From: JAVKEN01 sp040221415
Lineage (GTDB): Bacteria > Pseudomonadota > Alphaproteobacteria > Rickettsiales > JABSSG01
NCBI GenBank assembly: GCA_040221415.1
Contig: JAVKEN010000014.1
Coordinates: forward strand, 139,162 to 203,161
DNA length: 64,000 nucleotides
Direction: 5' to 3'
In this document: positions 9,421 through 18,186 of the stretch, piece after piece
Numbering within the stretch: position 1 is the first letter of the stretch
How the letters are laid out: every line of letters starts with the position of its first letter
Notes under the pieces: model-generated
What the model was told of the DNA's origin: nothing
Database searches by the model: none
The model's input: only the letters and a program-made list of their open reading frames with translations
Translations under genes and position numbers: made by a program

Positions 9421-10039
9421 ATGCCGTATTTATTCCATTAATTAGCATCTCTACGCCAATAGAAGCTAATACTAACCCCATAATACGTGATATAATATTC
9501 ATGCCTGAGACTCCAAGGAATTTAGAAATTTTACTTCCAAAACAAAACACACCCCAGATTAAAAATAAAATCGCGTACACTGCTGCTAAAACAGAAGTGT
9601 ATTCATTTGTGTGATGCTGTATTTTATTTGTAAAGAGTATAATCGTAGCAATTGATGCTGGGCCAGCAACTATTGGTATAGAAATTGGAACTATCGAAGG
9701 GTCATCAGAAGACTTATTTTCTTTATGCTCTTCAGGAGTGGTATTATTCATAGTGCTTGTTTTTGCATGTAGCATTGACATACCTATTAAAAACACAACT
9801 ATTCCACCCGCTATTTCAAAAGATGCCACGCTTATTCCTAGAGAGCTTAACGCTTTTTCTCCAAAAATCACCACAAGTGTTAAAATTACAGCTGCTCCCA
9901 AAATACCTTTTGTTGCGAATTTAAATCTACCCCCTGGATTTGAGGCAGTCAGTGATAAAAATACAGGTAATATAGCAAATGGATTTGCTATTGATATTAA
10001 AGTCATAAAAAGCTTTATAAATAAAGACTCAATAAACAT
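9407..10039 (-). CDS. MarC family integral membrane protein
   Basis: A six-TM inner-membrane protein of 210 residues. It opens with the family pattern FIKLFMTLISIANPFAILPVF and has the internal VPISIPIVAGPASIATII segment. The molecular function of MarC/UPF0056 proteins is not established; an early link to multiple antibiotic resistance was withdrawn. The ATG has AGGA seven bases upstream. The 3' end overlaps the Bcr-like gene, with no terminator between them. Confidence 0.9.
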   Translation of the reverse strand: MFIESLFIKLFMTLISIANPFAILPVFLSLTASNPGGRFKFATKGILGAAVILTLVVIFGEKALSSLGISVASFEIAGGIVVFLIGMSMLHAKTSTMNNTTPEEHKENKSSDDPSIVPISIPIVAGPASIATIILFTNKIQHHTNEYTSVLAAVYAILFLIWGVFCFGSKISKFLGVSGMNIISRIMGLVLASIGVEMLINGINTAFKLS

Positions 10040-10053
10040 AATTATTTCCTAAA

Positions 10054-10638
10054 TTAATTGCTCTCAGAATTTGTATTAGATCCATTGTCTTGCTTAGAAT
10101 CTTTTACTGTACCAACTGTATCACCAGTCATTCCAGCACTACCGTGAACATCAGAAGGAGATTTTGCTGTAGCCACACTAGGAGCTTGGTTCGTGGCTCC
10201 TTGAGTAGGCGCTGCATCAGATGATACAGAGCTAGTATGGTCTGGAACTTCAGTTACTGGAGGTGCTGCGCCTTCAGATGGAGCCTGCGGTGCTGATTGA
10301 GTAGAAACAGACTGCTGCTCTTGTGTCTGAGCTGGGTTTGTAGCAGCAGGTTGTGGAGTATTTTGCTGAACTGACGCACTATTTTGTTCTTCACTTTGTT
10401 GCGTATGCTGAACAGGCTGCTGCGTTGATGGTGCAGCTTGATTGTTTTGCAATTGCTGTTGGTTTTGTTCTACAGCTTTTTTTTCTATTTGCGCATCATT
10501 GTTGTGTGGAAGAGTTTGATCATGTGGAGACAAAGGCGCTCCACCAGACCCTTTCTGATTTTGATCGCCCAAAGAATTTTCAATCTCATCCTCAGACTTT
10601 CCACTAAATAAACTTTTTATAAAATTAAATATTCCCAT
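10054..10638 (-). CDS. Hypothetical Gln/Ser/Thr/Pro-rich disordered protein
   Basis: Not recognised. Residues 1-20 could form an amphipathic helix (GIFNFIKSLFSGK). The remaining 170 residues are low complexity, rich in Gln, Ala, Pro, Ser, Thr and Asn, with no predicted fold and no cysteine. There is no signal peptide or TM segment. The ATG has GAGGG just upstream, and the frame sits cleanly between marC and lipA on the same strand, so it looks like a real gene. Such proteins in host-associated bacteria are sometimes secreted, but that is speculation here. Confidence 0.75.
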   Translation of the reverse strand: MGIFNFIKSLFSGKSEDEIENSLGDQNQKGSGGAPLSPHDQTLPHNNDAQIEKKAVEQNQQQLQNNQAAPSTQQPVQHTQQSEEQNSASVQQNTPQPAATNPAQTQEQQSVSTQSAPQAPSEGAAPPVTEVPDHTSSVSSDAAPTQGATNQAPSVATAKSPSDVHGSAGMTGDTVGTVKDSKQDNGSNTNSESN

Positions 10639-10704
10639 GGTCCCTCTTTTATTTTACTTACGAGACTATAAAAAAAAGATTAATATTTAGTTAAGATAAT
10701 GAAA

Positions 10705-11643
10705 TTAGTGAGATTTAAACCTTCTGTTTCTCTCAGCTTGCATTTTAGCAAAATCATCACCCGCGTGATAAGAAGATCTTGTAAGCGGACTAGCTGAAAC
10801 CATTAAGAACCCTTTTGCTCTAGCTAGATTCTCGTATTCTTGGAATTCCTGAGGAGAAACATACCTTTCCACTTTTGCGTGCTTATTTGAAGGTTGCAAA
10901 TACTGTCCTATAGTAACAAAATCAATATTTGCTGTTCTCATATCATCCATCACTTGGATAACTTCTTCACTTCTTTCACCCAAGCCAACCATAAGTCCTG
11001 ATTTGGTAAATATTGTTGGATCTAATTCTCTTACTTTCTTTAATAAATTGATTGAATGAAAATATCTAGCTCCAGGTCTGACCTTTGTATATAAACCAGG
11101 CACCGTCTCTATGTTGTGATTGAACACATCTGGCTTTGCTTCGACAACTTTTTCCATCGCCCCCTCTTTTCTTAGAAAATCAGGAGTCAATACTTCTATA
11201 GTAGTAGCAGGAGAATACATTCTTATTAAGTTGATACATCTGGCAAAATGTGCTGCACCTCCATCATCTAAGTCATCCCGATCAACCGAGGTAATAACCA
11301 TGTGTTTAAGACCAAGCTTCTGAGCAGCCTCAGCCAATCTCTCAGGTTCATGAGGATCTAACTTATCTGGAACTCCAGTATCTATATTGCAAAATGAACA
11401 GTTCCTCGTGCAAACAGAGCCAAGAATCATCACAGTAGCATGTTTCTGTTGCCAGCATTCTCCTATATTAGGGCAAGCAGCCTCTTCACAAACTGTGTTT
11501 AATTTTAAATCATGAATTATATTTTTAGTCTCTTGATATCCTTTCGAAACAGGAGCCTTTACTCGTAGCCAATCGGGTTTTTGCAGATTGTTTGCTTCCC
11601 TGTTTCTATTTGCTAACTTTGATACATCTATAACTTTGGCCAA
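10705..11643 (-). CDS. lipA: Lipoyl synthase
   Basis: Radical-SAM enzyme that inserts two sulfurs into octanoyl groups on E2 and H proteins. Both iron-sulfur sites are intact: the auxiliary cluster cysteines 52, 57 and 63 (CEEAACPNIGEC) and the SAM cluster cysteines 78, 82 and 85 (CTRNCSFC). The C-terminal RSSYHAGD is also present. At 312 residues it is normal length. The start is a TTG preceded by GAGG at five bases. It follows lpdA in the pdh operon, so it probably matures the E2 encoded there. Confidence 0.97.
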   Translation of the reverse strand: MAKVIDVSKLANRNREANNLQKPDWLRVKAPVSKGYQETKNIIHDLKLNTVCEEAACPNIGECWQQKHATVMILGSVCTRNCSFCNIDTGVPDKLDPHEPERLAEAAQKLGLKHMVITSVDRDDLDDGGAAHFARCINLIRMYSPATTIEVLTPDFLRKEGAMEKVVEAKPDVFNHNIETVPGLYTKVRPGARYFHSINLLKKVRELDPTIFTKSGLMVGLGERSEEVIQVMDDMRTANIDFVTIGQYLQPSNKHAKVERYVSPQEFQEYENLARAKGFLMVSASPLTRSSYHAGDDFAKMQAERNRRFKSH

Positions 11644-11657
11644 AATTGCCTCATTTA

Positions 11658-13043
11658 TTATACGTGTAACGCTTTACCAAATGCATCAAGCACAGACTCA
11701 TGCATCATTTCTGACATCGTAGGATGAGGGAAAATTGTATTCATCAACTCTTCCTCTGTTGTTTCAAGGTTCATTGCGACCACATAACCCTGAATCATCT
11801 CAGTAACCTCTGCGCCAACCATGTGAGCTCCTAAAAGCTCACCTGTCTTCTCATCAAAAATAGTTTTAACCATTCCTTCAGTATCTCCCATAGCAATGGC
11901 TTTGCCATTCGCAATAAATGGAAACCTACCTATCTTGACTTTGTAACCATGCTCTTGAGCTTTAGCTTCTGTCAGACCCACGCTCGCAACTTGAGGACTG
12001 GCATATGTACACCCAGGGATTAAGTTTTTATTCATTTTATGAGGATTCTTGCCAGCAATTCTTTCCGCGCATATAACTCCTTCATGGCTTGCCTTATGCG
12101 CTAACCATGGAGCTGCTGTAACATCACCTATAGCATATATACCCTTCTCTCCTGTTTGCATATATTCATCAGTCACAATAGTGTTATTTTCAACTTTAAC
12201 TTTTGTACTCTCTAGGCCTATATTCTCAACATTCCCAACAACACCAACAGCCATGATAACAGCATCAAACTTTTCTTTAGTTTTTTTTCCTTTAATATCA
12301 AGATGACAACTTGCAGATGATTTATCCTTATCTATTTTCTCAAGTTTAGATTTTGTATAAATTTTTATACCTTTTTTCTCAAAGGATTTTTGAGAAAAAG
12401 CTGATATTTCTGCATCTTCTACAGGAAGTATTCTATCCATAACCTCTACAATAGTTACATCAACGCCTAGCTCATTATAAAAACTAGCAAACTCAACTCC
12501 TATGGCACCAGACCCTACCACTAAAAGCTTTTTAGGTAATTTATCAGGAACCATAGCTTCTTTATAAGTCATCACAATTTTATCATCTGGTTCAAAACCA
12601 GGAAGAACTCGAGCCCTAGCACCAGTTGCTATAATTATGTTTTTTGTTGAGATTGTTTTTTTTGTTTTGCCAGTAACTGATACCAAACTAGAAGAAAGAA
12701 TTTTTGCTGCGCCTTCAATAACTTCAATTTTATTCTTTTTCATTAAATGAGCTATACCGCCTGAAAGTTGTTTTGCGACAGCTCTTGAACGCTCAATAAT
12801 TTTTTTAAAATCAATATCAACTTTACTTACTTTTATGCCAAAATTTTCTGCATTTTTAATTAGATGATATACCTCGGCTGATCTAAGTAATGCCTTAGTT
12901 GGAATACACCCCCAATTCAGACATATACCCCCTAGCTTCTCTTTTTCTACAAGAGTTACTTTTAGACCAAGCTGAGCAGCTCTAATTGCCGCAACATAAC
13001 CACCTGGACCACCGCCAATAACGGTAATATCATAATCTGCCAT
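11658..13043 (-). CDS. lpdA: Dihydrolipoyl dehydrogenase (E3)
   Basis: FAD enzyme that reoxidises dihydrolipoyl groups of the pyruvate dehydrogenase complex. The FAD-binding GGGPGGYVAA, redox disulfide C41/C46 (GGICLNWGCIPTK), NAD-binding GSGAIGVEFA and the C-terminal dimer-interface HPTMSE histidine are all present in 461 residues. GAGGA precedes the ATG. The gene lies nine bases after pdhC; its position suggests E3 dedicated to PDH, though it may also serve other 2-oxoacid complexes. Confidence 0.97.
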   Translation of the reverse strand: MADYDITVIGGGPGGYVAAIRAAQLGLKVTLVEKEKLGGICLNWGCIPTKALLRSAEVYHLIKNAENFGIKVSKVDIDFKKIIERSRAVAKQLSGGIAHLMKKNKIEVIEGAAKILSSSLVSVTGKTKKTISTKNIIIATGARARVLPGFEPDDKIVMTYKEAMVPDKLPKKLLVVGSGAIGVEFASFYNELGVDVTIVEVMDRILPVEDAEISAFSQKSFEKKGIKIYTKSKLEKIDKDKSSASCHLDIKGKKTKEKFDAVIMAVGVVGNVENIGLESTKVKVENNTIVTDEYMQTGEKGIYAIGDVTAAPWLAHKASHEGVICAERIAGKNPHKMNKNLIPGCTYASPQVASVGLTEAKAQEHGYKVKIGRFPFIANGKAIAMGDTEGMVKTIFDEKTGELLGAHMVGAEVTEMIQGYVVAMNLETTEEELMNTIFPHPTMSEMMHESVLDAFGKALHV

Positions 13044-13051
13044 ATCTTCCT

Positions 13052-14395
13052 CTAAATCATCATTCTCACAGGATTTTCTATTACCTGTTTGATTGAATTA
13101 ATTAAGTTTGCTCCAACCGCTCCATCAACAACTCTATGGTCGCAAGAAATAGTAATAGTCATCATATTACATATACTTAGTTCTCCGTCAACAACTACAG
13201 CCCTCTCCTCTGTAGCACTCACTGCTAAGATACAACTTTGAGGAGGGTTGATGATTGCATTAAATTGTTTGATACCAAACATTCCAAGATTTGAGATACT
13301 AAAACCACCCCCTTGAAATTCTTCAGGAGACAAAGTTCCTGATTTTGCTTTACCAATCAATTCCTTCATTTCTTCTGAAATTGCAAAAATTGACTTTTGA
13401 TCAGCATTTCTCACAATAGGAGTTATCAACCCATCTTGAATAGCAACAGCAACAGCCACATCTACATTGTTATATTGCATAATAGAACCATCACCCCAAG
13501 AGGAATTGGCTTCTGGAACTGCTTTTAAAGCTAAGGCTGAGGCCTTTATAATCAAATCATTCACCGAAATCTTAAACTCGGGATTATCTGGATTTGTCAT
13601 TGAATTAATGTCTTTTCTCATTTCCAACAACTTATCCATTCTACAGTCTACTGTAAGATAAAAATGTGGAACATTTTGCTTTGACTCTAGGAGTCTATCT
13701 GCAATTACCTGACGCATCGTAGAAATAGGTAGGTCTGACGTTTCAGGCTGAACTCTAGAAACGTGTCCGCTGCTCATTGAAAAACCTCCGCCCGACACAA
13801 CTGGGTTCAACACATCATTTTTGACAATTCTTCCTTTAGGACCAGAGCCTTTAATTTTGGATAAGTCCATATTACTTTCAGCAGCCATTCTTTTAGCTAG
13901 AGGAGAAGCAAAAGTTCTAGATTGAGGCGCCGCTCCCTCTTGTGTTGAAACTTCTTTTGGTTTGGAAGCATTGGGATCAGGAACCTTAACTTCAGGCTTC
14001 TTAGCTTGTTGATCCGACTTCTCTTCGCCTTCTTGGCTATCTTTTTCATCTGATTTTTTGTTCTCAGATTTTTTATCTTCATTTTCTTCAGACTTATTTT
14101 CTTCTTTAGATTCTCCTTCCTTAGGCTCATCTTTTATTGAAGAAGCTTCTTCACCTTCCTCTAGCAACATTGCTATAGTTGAATTGACCTTGACGTTTTT
14201 TGTTCCTTCTTTAATAAGTATTTTTCCTACTTTACCTTCATCTACTGCCTCTACTTCCATAGTAGCTTTGTCAGTCTCTATTTCTGCAATAAGGTCCCCA
14301 GCGTTTACTTGATCACCCTCTTTGATATGCCATTTAGCAAGATTTCCCTCTTTCATAGTGGGAGATAACGCTGGCATTAAAACTTTTATTGGCAT
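13052..14395 (-). CDS. pdhC: Pyruvate dehydrogenase E2, dihydrolipoamide acetyltransferase
   Basis: Core of the pyruvate dehydrogenase complex, transferring acetyl groups to CoA. One N-terminal lipoyl domain carries the lipoylated K43 (ETDKATME). A long Glu/Lys/Ser-rich linker (about 90-150) follows, then the E1/E3-binding domain (about 164-198, SPLAKRMAAE) and the catalytic domain with the CDHRVVDG histidine near residue 420. Length is 447. The charged linker is longer and more acidic than the Ala/Pro linkers of many relatives. Confidence 0.97.
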   Translation of the reverse strand: MPIKVLMPALSPTMKEGNLAKWHIKEGDQVNAGDLIAEIETDKATMEVEAVDEGKVGKILIKEGTKNVKVNSTIAMLLEEGEEASSIKDEPKEGESKEENKSEENEDKKSENKKSDEKDSQEGEEKSDQQAKKPEVKVPDPNASKPKEVSTQEGAAPQSRTFASPLAKRMAAESNMDLSKIKGSGPKGRIVKNDVLNPVVSGGGFSMSSGHVSRVQPETSDLPISTMRQVIADRLLESKQNVPHFYLTVDCRMDKLLEMRKDINSMTNPDNPEFKISVNDLIIKASALALKAVPEANSSWGDGSIMQYNNVDVAVAVAIQDGLITPIVRNADQKSIFAISEEMKELIGKAKSGTLSPEEFQGGGFSISNLGMFGIKQFNAIINPPQSCILAVSATEERAVVVDGELSICNMMTITISCDHRVVDGAVGANLINSIKQVIENPVRMMI

Positions 14396-14412
14396 TCTAT
14401 CCTCGTAAATTA

Positions 14413-15390
14413 TTAGCTAATATAACAAACTTTTTTACACGCCTCTATCACATCTTCTAAACTAGGTAATGCTAATTTTTCTAGATTAGCTGCATATGGC
14501 AACGGAACATCCTTTGCATTTACACATAAAAATGGAGCATCTAAATAATCAAAAGCCTTTTCCTGGATGATAGCCCCAATAGACGCACTTACACCACTAA
14601 AGAACCACCCTTCATCAACAATAACAACTCTATTAGTTTTTATTACTGACTGAAGAATTGTTTCCTCGTCTAAAGGTCTAATTGTTCTTAAATCAATTAC
14701 CTCTGCATCTACCCCTGATTTAGCCATCTCTTCTGCTGCCTGCAATGCAAGACCTACCTGAATTGAATAAGCGATAATTGTGACGTCGGTTCCTTTTCTT
14801 ACAACCTTCGCTTTACCAATTTCTACTTCTTCTTTTACAACTTCAAACTCTTGTCCATAAAGAATTTCGTTTTCTAAAAATACTACTGGAGAATCATCCT
14901 TTATAGCCGCTTTCAATAAGGCCTTATGATCTGACGCTGTATAAGGAGCAATGACTTTCAAACCAGGAACATTAGAGTACCAACTTGCATAATTCTGAGA
15001 ATGTTGGGCAGCAACTCGAGCAGCAGCGCCGTTTGGTCCCCTAAAAACAATCGGACAGGTTACTAATCCACCAGACATATATTTAGTTTTAGCTGCTGAA
15101 TTAATAATCTGATCTATTGCTTGCATAGCAAAGTTAAAAGTCATGAATTCCACAATTGGCCTTAAACCATTCATTGCAGCACCAACTGCTATACCAGCAA
15201 ATCCATGTTCAGTAATAGTTGTATCAACAACTCTTTTTGGACCGAACTCATCCAACAATCCACGGCTTACCTTGTAAGGACCGTTATATTCAGCCACCTC
15301 TTCGCCCATAAGAAAGACTTTTTTGTCTTTTCTCATCTCTTCTGCCATAGCATCACGTAGGGCGTCTCTAACAGTAATAGTTTCCGACAT
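14413..15390 (-). CDS. pdhB: Pyruvate dehydrogenase E1 beta subunit
   Basis: Beta half of the thiamine-diphosphate-dependent E1 that decarboxylates pyruvate. The transketolase pyrimidine domain (EEVAEYNGPYKVSRGL, then TEHGFAGIAVGAAM) and the C-terminal domain (DLRTIRPLDEETI) are intact over 325 residues. It lies eight bases downstream of pdhA and 17 before pdhC. It lacks the N-terminal lipoyl domain found in some alphaproteobacterial E1 beta proteins. Confidence 0.97.
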   Translation of the reverse strand: MSETITVRDALRDAMAEEMRKDKKVFLMGEEVAEYNGPYKVSRGLLDEFGPKRVVDTTITEHGFAGIAVGAAMNGLRPIVEFMTFNFAMQAIDQIINSAAKTKYMSGGLVTCPIVFRGPNGAAARVAAQHSQNYASWYSNVPGLKVIAPYTASDHKALLKAAIKDDSPVVFLENEILYGQEFEVVKEEVEIGKAKVVRKGTDVTIIAYSIQVGLALQAAEEMAKSGVDAEVIDLRTIRPLDEETILQSVIKTNRVVIVDEGWFFSGVSASIGAIIQEKAFDYLDAPFLCVNAKDVPLPYAANLEKLALPSLEDVIEACKKVCYIS

Positions 15391-15398
15391 ACAAACCT

Positions 15399-16382
15399 TT
15401 AATAAATTTCAGTATACAACTCAGATTCGTCTGGCTCTGGGCTTTTTTCTGAAAACTCAATACATTCAGCAATTTCTTTTTTCACCTGATCCTCAATCTT
15501 CTTAAACTCTTCTTCATTAAGAATGCTTTTAGACAGAATTTTCTTTTTATAGTGAATAATAGGATCATGCTTTTCTTTCATGTTATCGACTTCAGAGCGC
15601 TCTCTGTATTTCGCAGGGTCAGACATAGAATGGCCTCTATATCTATATGTCTTCATTTCAACAATGATAGGCCCTTTCCCAGACCTGATATGACTAAGAG
15701 CTTTTTGCGTCGCCTCTTCCACCTCATTTACATCCATTCCATCTACTTCAAAACCAGGAACACCAAAACCTTCGCCTCTTTTATAAAGTTTTGTTTGCTT
15801 TGTAGATCTTTCAACAGAGGTCCCCATTGCATATTCGTTATTTTCGATAATGTATATCACAGGCAAGTCCCACAACTTTGCCAAATTCATCGCTTCATAT
15901 AATTGCCCTTGATGAACAGCACCATCCCCCATGAATACAAAAGTGGCCCTAGTTTTATGACCATTGTAATAATCTGCAAAAGCAATACCGGGACCAATAG
16001 AAGTTTGTGCGCCAACTATTCCATGGCCACCCCAAAACTTTCTTTTAGGATCAAACATGTGCATTGAACCTCCTTTTCCCTTGGAACATCCATCCGATCT
16101 TCCCATCAACTCTGCCATCACAACACCAGGAGGAGTACCCATTGCCAACATGTGTCCGTGTATTCGGTATGTTGAAATTAAATTGTCATTTTTGTCCGCT
16201 GCTTCCAAGATACCAGTCACCACAGCTTCTTGACCAATATACAAATGACAAAATCCAGCAATCTTGCCCATTCCATATAACTGACCTGCTTTTTCTTCAA
16301 ATCTTCGCATCAAAAGCATTCTATGATAAACCCTTTGAGCCTTACTTTGAGGAGATTCTGATTTGGAGGTTTTCTTTGACAA
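15399..16382 (-). CDS. pdhA: Pyruvate dehydrogenase E1 alpha subunit
   Basis: Alpha half of pyruvate dehydrogenase E1. The thiamine diphosphate motif runs from GDGAVHQGQ (about 152) to IENNEYAMGTS. The phosphorylation-loop region YRYRGHSMSDPAKYR is present. It has 327 residues and is the first gene of pdhA-pdhB-pdhC-lpdA-lipA. The frame starts at a TTG with only a weak TGGA upstream; no in-frame ATG lies close by, because the nearest upstream ATG is followed by a stop two codons later. Confidence 0.96.
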   Translation of the reverse strand: MSKKTSKSESPQSKAQRVYHRMLLMRRFEEKAGQLYGMGKIAGFCHLYIGQEAVVTGILEAADKNDNLISTYRIHGHMLAMGTPPGVVMAELMGRSDGCSKGKGGSMHMFDPKRKFWGGHGIVGAQTSIGPGIAFADYYNGHKTRATFVFMGDGAVHQGQLYEAMNLAKLWDLPVIYIIENNEYAMGTSVERSTKQTKLYKRGEGFGVPGFEVDGMDVNEVEEATQKALSHIRSGKGPIIVEMKTYRYRGHSMSDPAKYRERSEVDNMKEKHDPIIHYKKKILSKSILNEEEFKKIEDQVKKEIAECIEFSEKSPEPDESELYTEIY

Positions 16383-16424
16383 GACTTATTCCATGTTGAA
16401 TTAATTAATCATATATAAATAAAG

Positions 16425-16440
16425 CAAAATGCTTATTTTG
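16425..16440. promoter_or_regulatory. Inverted repeat upstream of the pdh operon
   Basis: CAAAAT-GCTT-ATTTTG is a six-base inverted repeat in the 98-base gap between the DUF2155 gene and pdhA. On the minus strand a TGGACA overlaps its upstream edge, a possible -35 with no convincing -10. It could be an operator for the operon; no factor can be named. Confidence 0.3.
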
Positions 16441-16480
16441 TCCAGCTTGAAACTATATTAGATTTTAATAAGAGAGCTTA

Positions 16481-16885
16481 TTATTTTGCACAGCTAAGCA
16501 ACTTTAAATCATATTGCTGATGCTCAATATTAGTTAAAAATGAATTATCTGAAAAAATCCAACCTGAAAATATCTTTTTTTGATCGTTTGCACCATAACG
16601 CTCATAAACTCTTACGAATGCAGCATTTTCTTGGTCAGCATGCGAGGGAGCTTTCCAGCATTTAAGAAGCTCAAAACTCAAATTTTCAAAATAATTCTTA
16701 CTACTGTTAGACTTAGCCTTAATTTCTACAAACTTATCTGTAATTTTATTTAATACCCTAAAATTACCATATTCGTAAAAACTATTTTTTTTAGGTTCTA
16801 ATGCAATCTTTTCTTGAGCAGAAACAAATAGCGGAAGCAAAACAAACAACGAGACTACAAGATATATTATTTTTCTACAAATCAC
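16481..16885 (-). CDS. DUF2155 domain-containing exported protein
   Basis: Small exported protein of unknown function. A signal peptide (IIYLVVSLFVLLPLFVSAQ, cleaved near residue 23) precedes the domain. Family features visible are FRVLNKITDKFVEI, the paired cysteines (LKCW and the C-terminal LLSC), and AAFVRVYE...FSGWIFSDN. The start is a GTG overlapping the mlaD stop by four bases. Association with NDUFA12 genes is a known alphaproteobacterial synteny. Confidence 0.88.
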   Translation of the reverse strand: MICRKIIYLVVSLFVLLPLFVSAQEKIALEPKKNSFYEYGNFRVLNKITDKFVEIKAKSNSSKNYFENLSFELLKCWKAPSHADQENAAFVRVYERYGANDQKKIFSGWIFSDNSFLTNIEHQQYDLKLLSCAK

Positions 16886-17355
16886 TTCTTTTTTGAAGCT
16901 TTATTTGGATCTTGAGGGCTGCCAAAAGCAAACTTTCCTATGAGATTTTCAAGATTCATTGAAGACTGAGTATACAATATTTGATCTCCCCCCTCTAACA
17001 TCTCATCATCTGAGCCAGCTTCAAGAGCAACATATTTGCTTCCTAACAGACCTTCGCTCACAATTTTTGCAGAGCTGTCTGATGGCAATTTAACTGTATC
17101 ACTAACTGCTAACGTCATTTTGGCATAATAATCTTTTGGATCTAGAGATAGCGCTTTAACAACACCCACTTTTATACCGCTAATCGCAACATCACTTCCA
17201 ACAACTATACCTTCAACCTGATCAAATTTTGCAATTAAATCATACGTACTTTCTAACTTCTTAACATCAGCAACCTTGTACGAAAACACAAAAAAGATTG
17301 CGGCTATAACAATTACTAAAAAACCAATTATAGTTTCAATTAAATTTCTTCTCAT
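16882..17355 (-). CDS. mlaD: MlaD-type phospholipid-transport protein (MCE domain)
   Basis: Substrate-binding protein of the Mla system, which moves phospholipids between the outer and inner membranes. A single N-terminal TM anchor (residues 5-27) is followed by one MCE domain (AKFDQVEGIVVGSDVAISGIKVG) and SEGLLGSKYVAL. At 157 residues it has no long C-terminal helix. The partner genes mlaE and mlaF are not in this window. It sits between NDUFA12 and DUF2155. Confidence 0.92.
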   Translation of the reverse strand: MRRNLIETIIGFLVIVIAAIFFVFSYKVADVKKLESTYDLIAKFDQVEGIVVGSDVAISGIKVGVVKALSLDPKDYYAKMTLAVSDTVKLPSDSSAKIVSEGLLGSKYVALEAGSDDEMLEGGDQILYTQSSMNLENLIGKFAFGSPQDPNKASKKK

Positions 17356-17368
17356 TAAGTATCATCTA

Positions 17369-17728
17369 TTAATTGTCATTCGGCTCCCACTCTTCTATAT
17401 CAGAAGAAACCCTATCTCGCACCCCTCCTTGCGACACATGGCCTGGAGGCCTGTAAGCTAAATCAGTTCCTGTTAAATTTGGCAGATAACCCTTCTGCCA
17501 ACTATAATTTAGATCAGCATTATCAACGTCATCAATCATATAATGCAGCCAAGCATGCCAAACCGGAGGTACTTTAGTAGCCTCAGCATCACCGTTGTAC
17601 CATACCATTCTTTTTTTCTTTTTCAAAACACGATCTTCTTTTTTAGCAATAAAATATTTATTACCAAATTTATCAACTCCGTATTTTTTATAGTTAAAAA
17701 ACAAATTAATTTTTGTGCTTAAGCTCAT
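17369..17728 (-). CDS. NADH:ubiquinone oxidoreductase subunit NDUFA12 homolog
   Basis: Accessory subunit of respiratory complex I, shared by alphaproteobacteria and mitochondria. Within 119 residues it shows DKFGNKYF, RMVWYNG, VPPVWHAWLHY and the C-terminal YRPPGH motif. It is 13 bases upstream of mlaD on the same strand. The core nuo genes are not in the window. This is one of the strongest taxonomic pointers to an alphaproteobacterium. Confidence 0.93.
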   Translation of the reverse strand: MSLSTKINLFFNYKKYGVDKFGNKYFIAKKEDRVLKKKKRMVWYNGDAEATKVPPVWHAWLHYMIDDVDNADLNYSWQKGYLPNLTGTDLAYRPPGHVSQGGVRDRVSSDIEEWEPNDN

Positions 17729-17731
17729 AAT

Positions 17732-18172
17732 CTAAATACTAACTATCTTTTCTCTAGCTTTTACTGCAAGCTCATCAACTCTATTATTATAGATATTATC
17801 ACTGTGACCTTTTACCCAGTGCCAATCTATGTCATGTTTACTCACCAACGAATCTAATTGTTGCCATAAATCCACATTTTTTACTGGCTTCTTACTAGCA
17901 GATTTCCAATTATTTTTCTTCCAATTATGTATCCATTTAGTGATACCGTCTTTTAAATATACGCTATCCGTATATAAATCTACCTTACAAAAAGACTTTA
18001 AAGCTTCTAAGGATTTGATTGCTCCTAACATTTCCATCCTATTATTAGTAGTATCACCTTCGCCACCCGAAAGCTCTTTTTCATTATCACCATATATCAT
18101 GATCGCTCCCCATCCTCCGGGCCCAGGATTCCCAGAGCAAGCTCCATCTGTATATATAGTTACTCTTTTCAT
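17732..18172 (-). CDS. rnhA: Ribonuclease HI
   Basis: Degrades the RNA strand of RNA-DNA hybrids. The 146 residues contain the first catalytic aspartate in YTDGACSGNPGPGGW (D9), the glutamate in NNRMEMLGAI, the aspartate in YTDSVYLKDGI and the late NRVDELAV. Substrate-handle residues KKNNWKSASKKPV are present. It lies three bases before NDUFA12 and 14 after trpS. Confidence 0.97.
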   Translation of the reverse strand: MKRVTIYTDGACSGNPGPGGWGAIMIYGDNEKELSGGEGDTTNNRMEMLGAIKSLEALKSFCKVDLYTDSVYLKDGITKWIHNWKKNNWKSASKKPVKNVDLWQQLDSLVSKHDIDWHWVKGHSDNIYNNRVDELAVKAREKIVSI

Positions 18173-18186
18173 TGTAATTAATTCTA

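Noticed and set aside
10353..10607. 84-codon plus-strand frame opposite the Gln-rich gene
   Set aside because: Shadow produced by the repetitive CAA/CAG codons on the other strand; no ribosome site.
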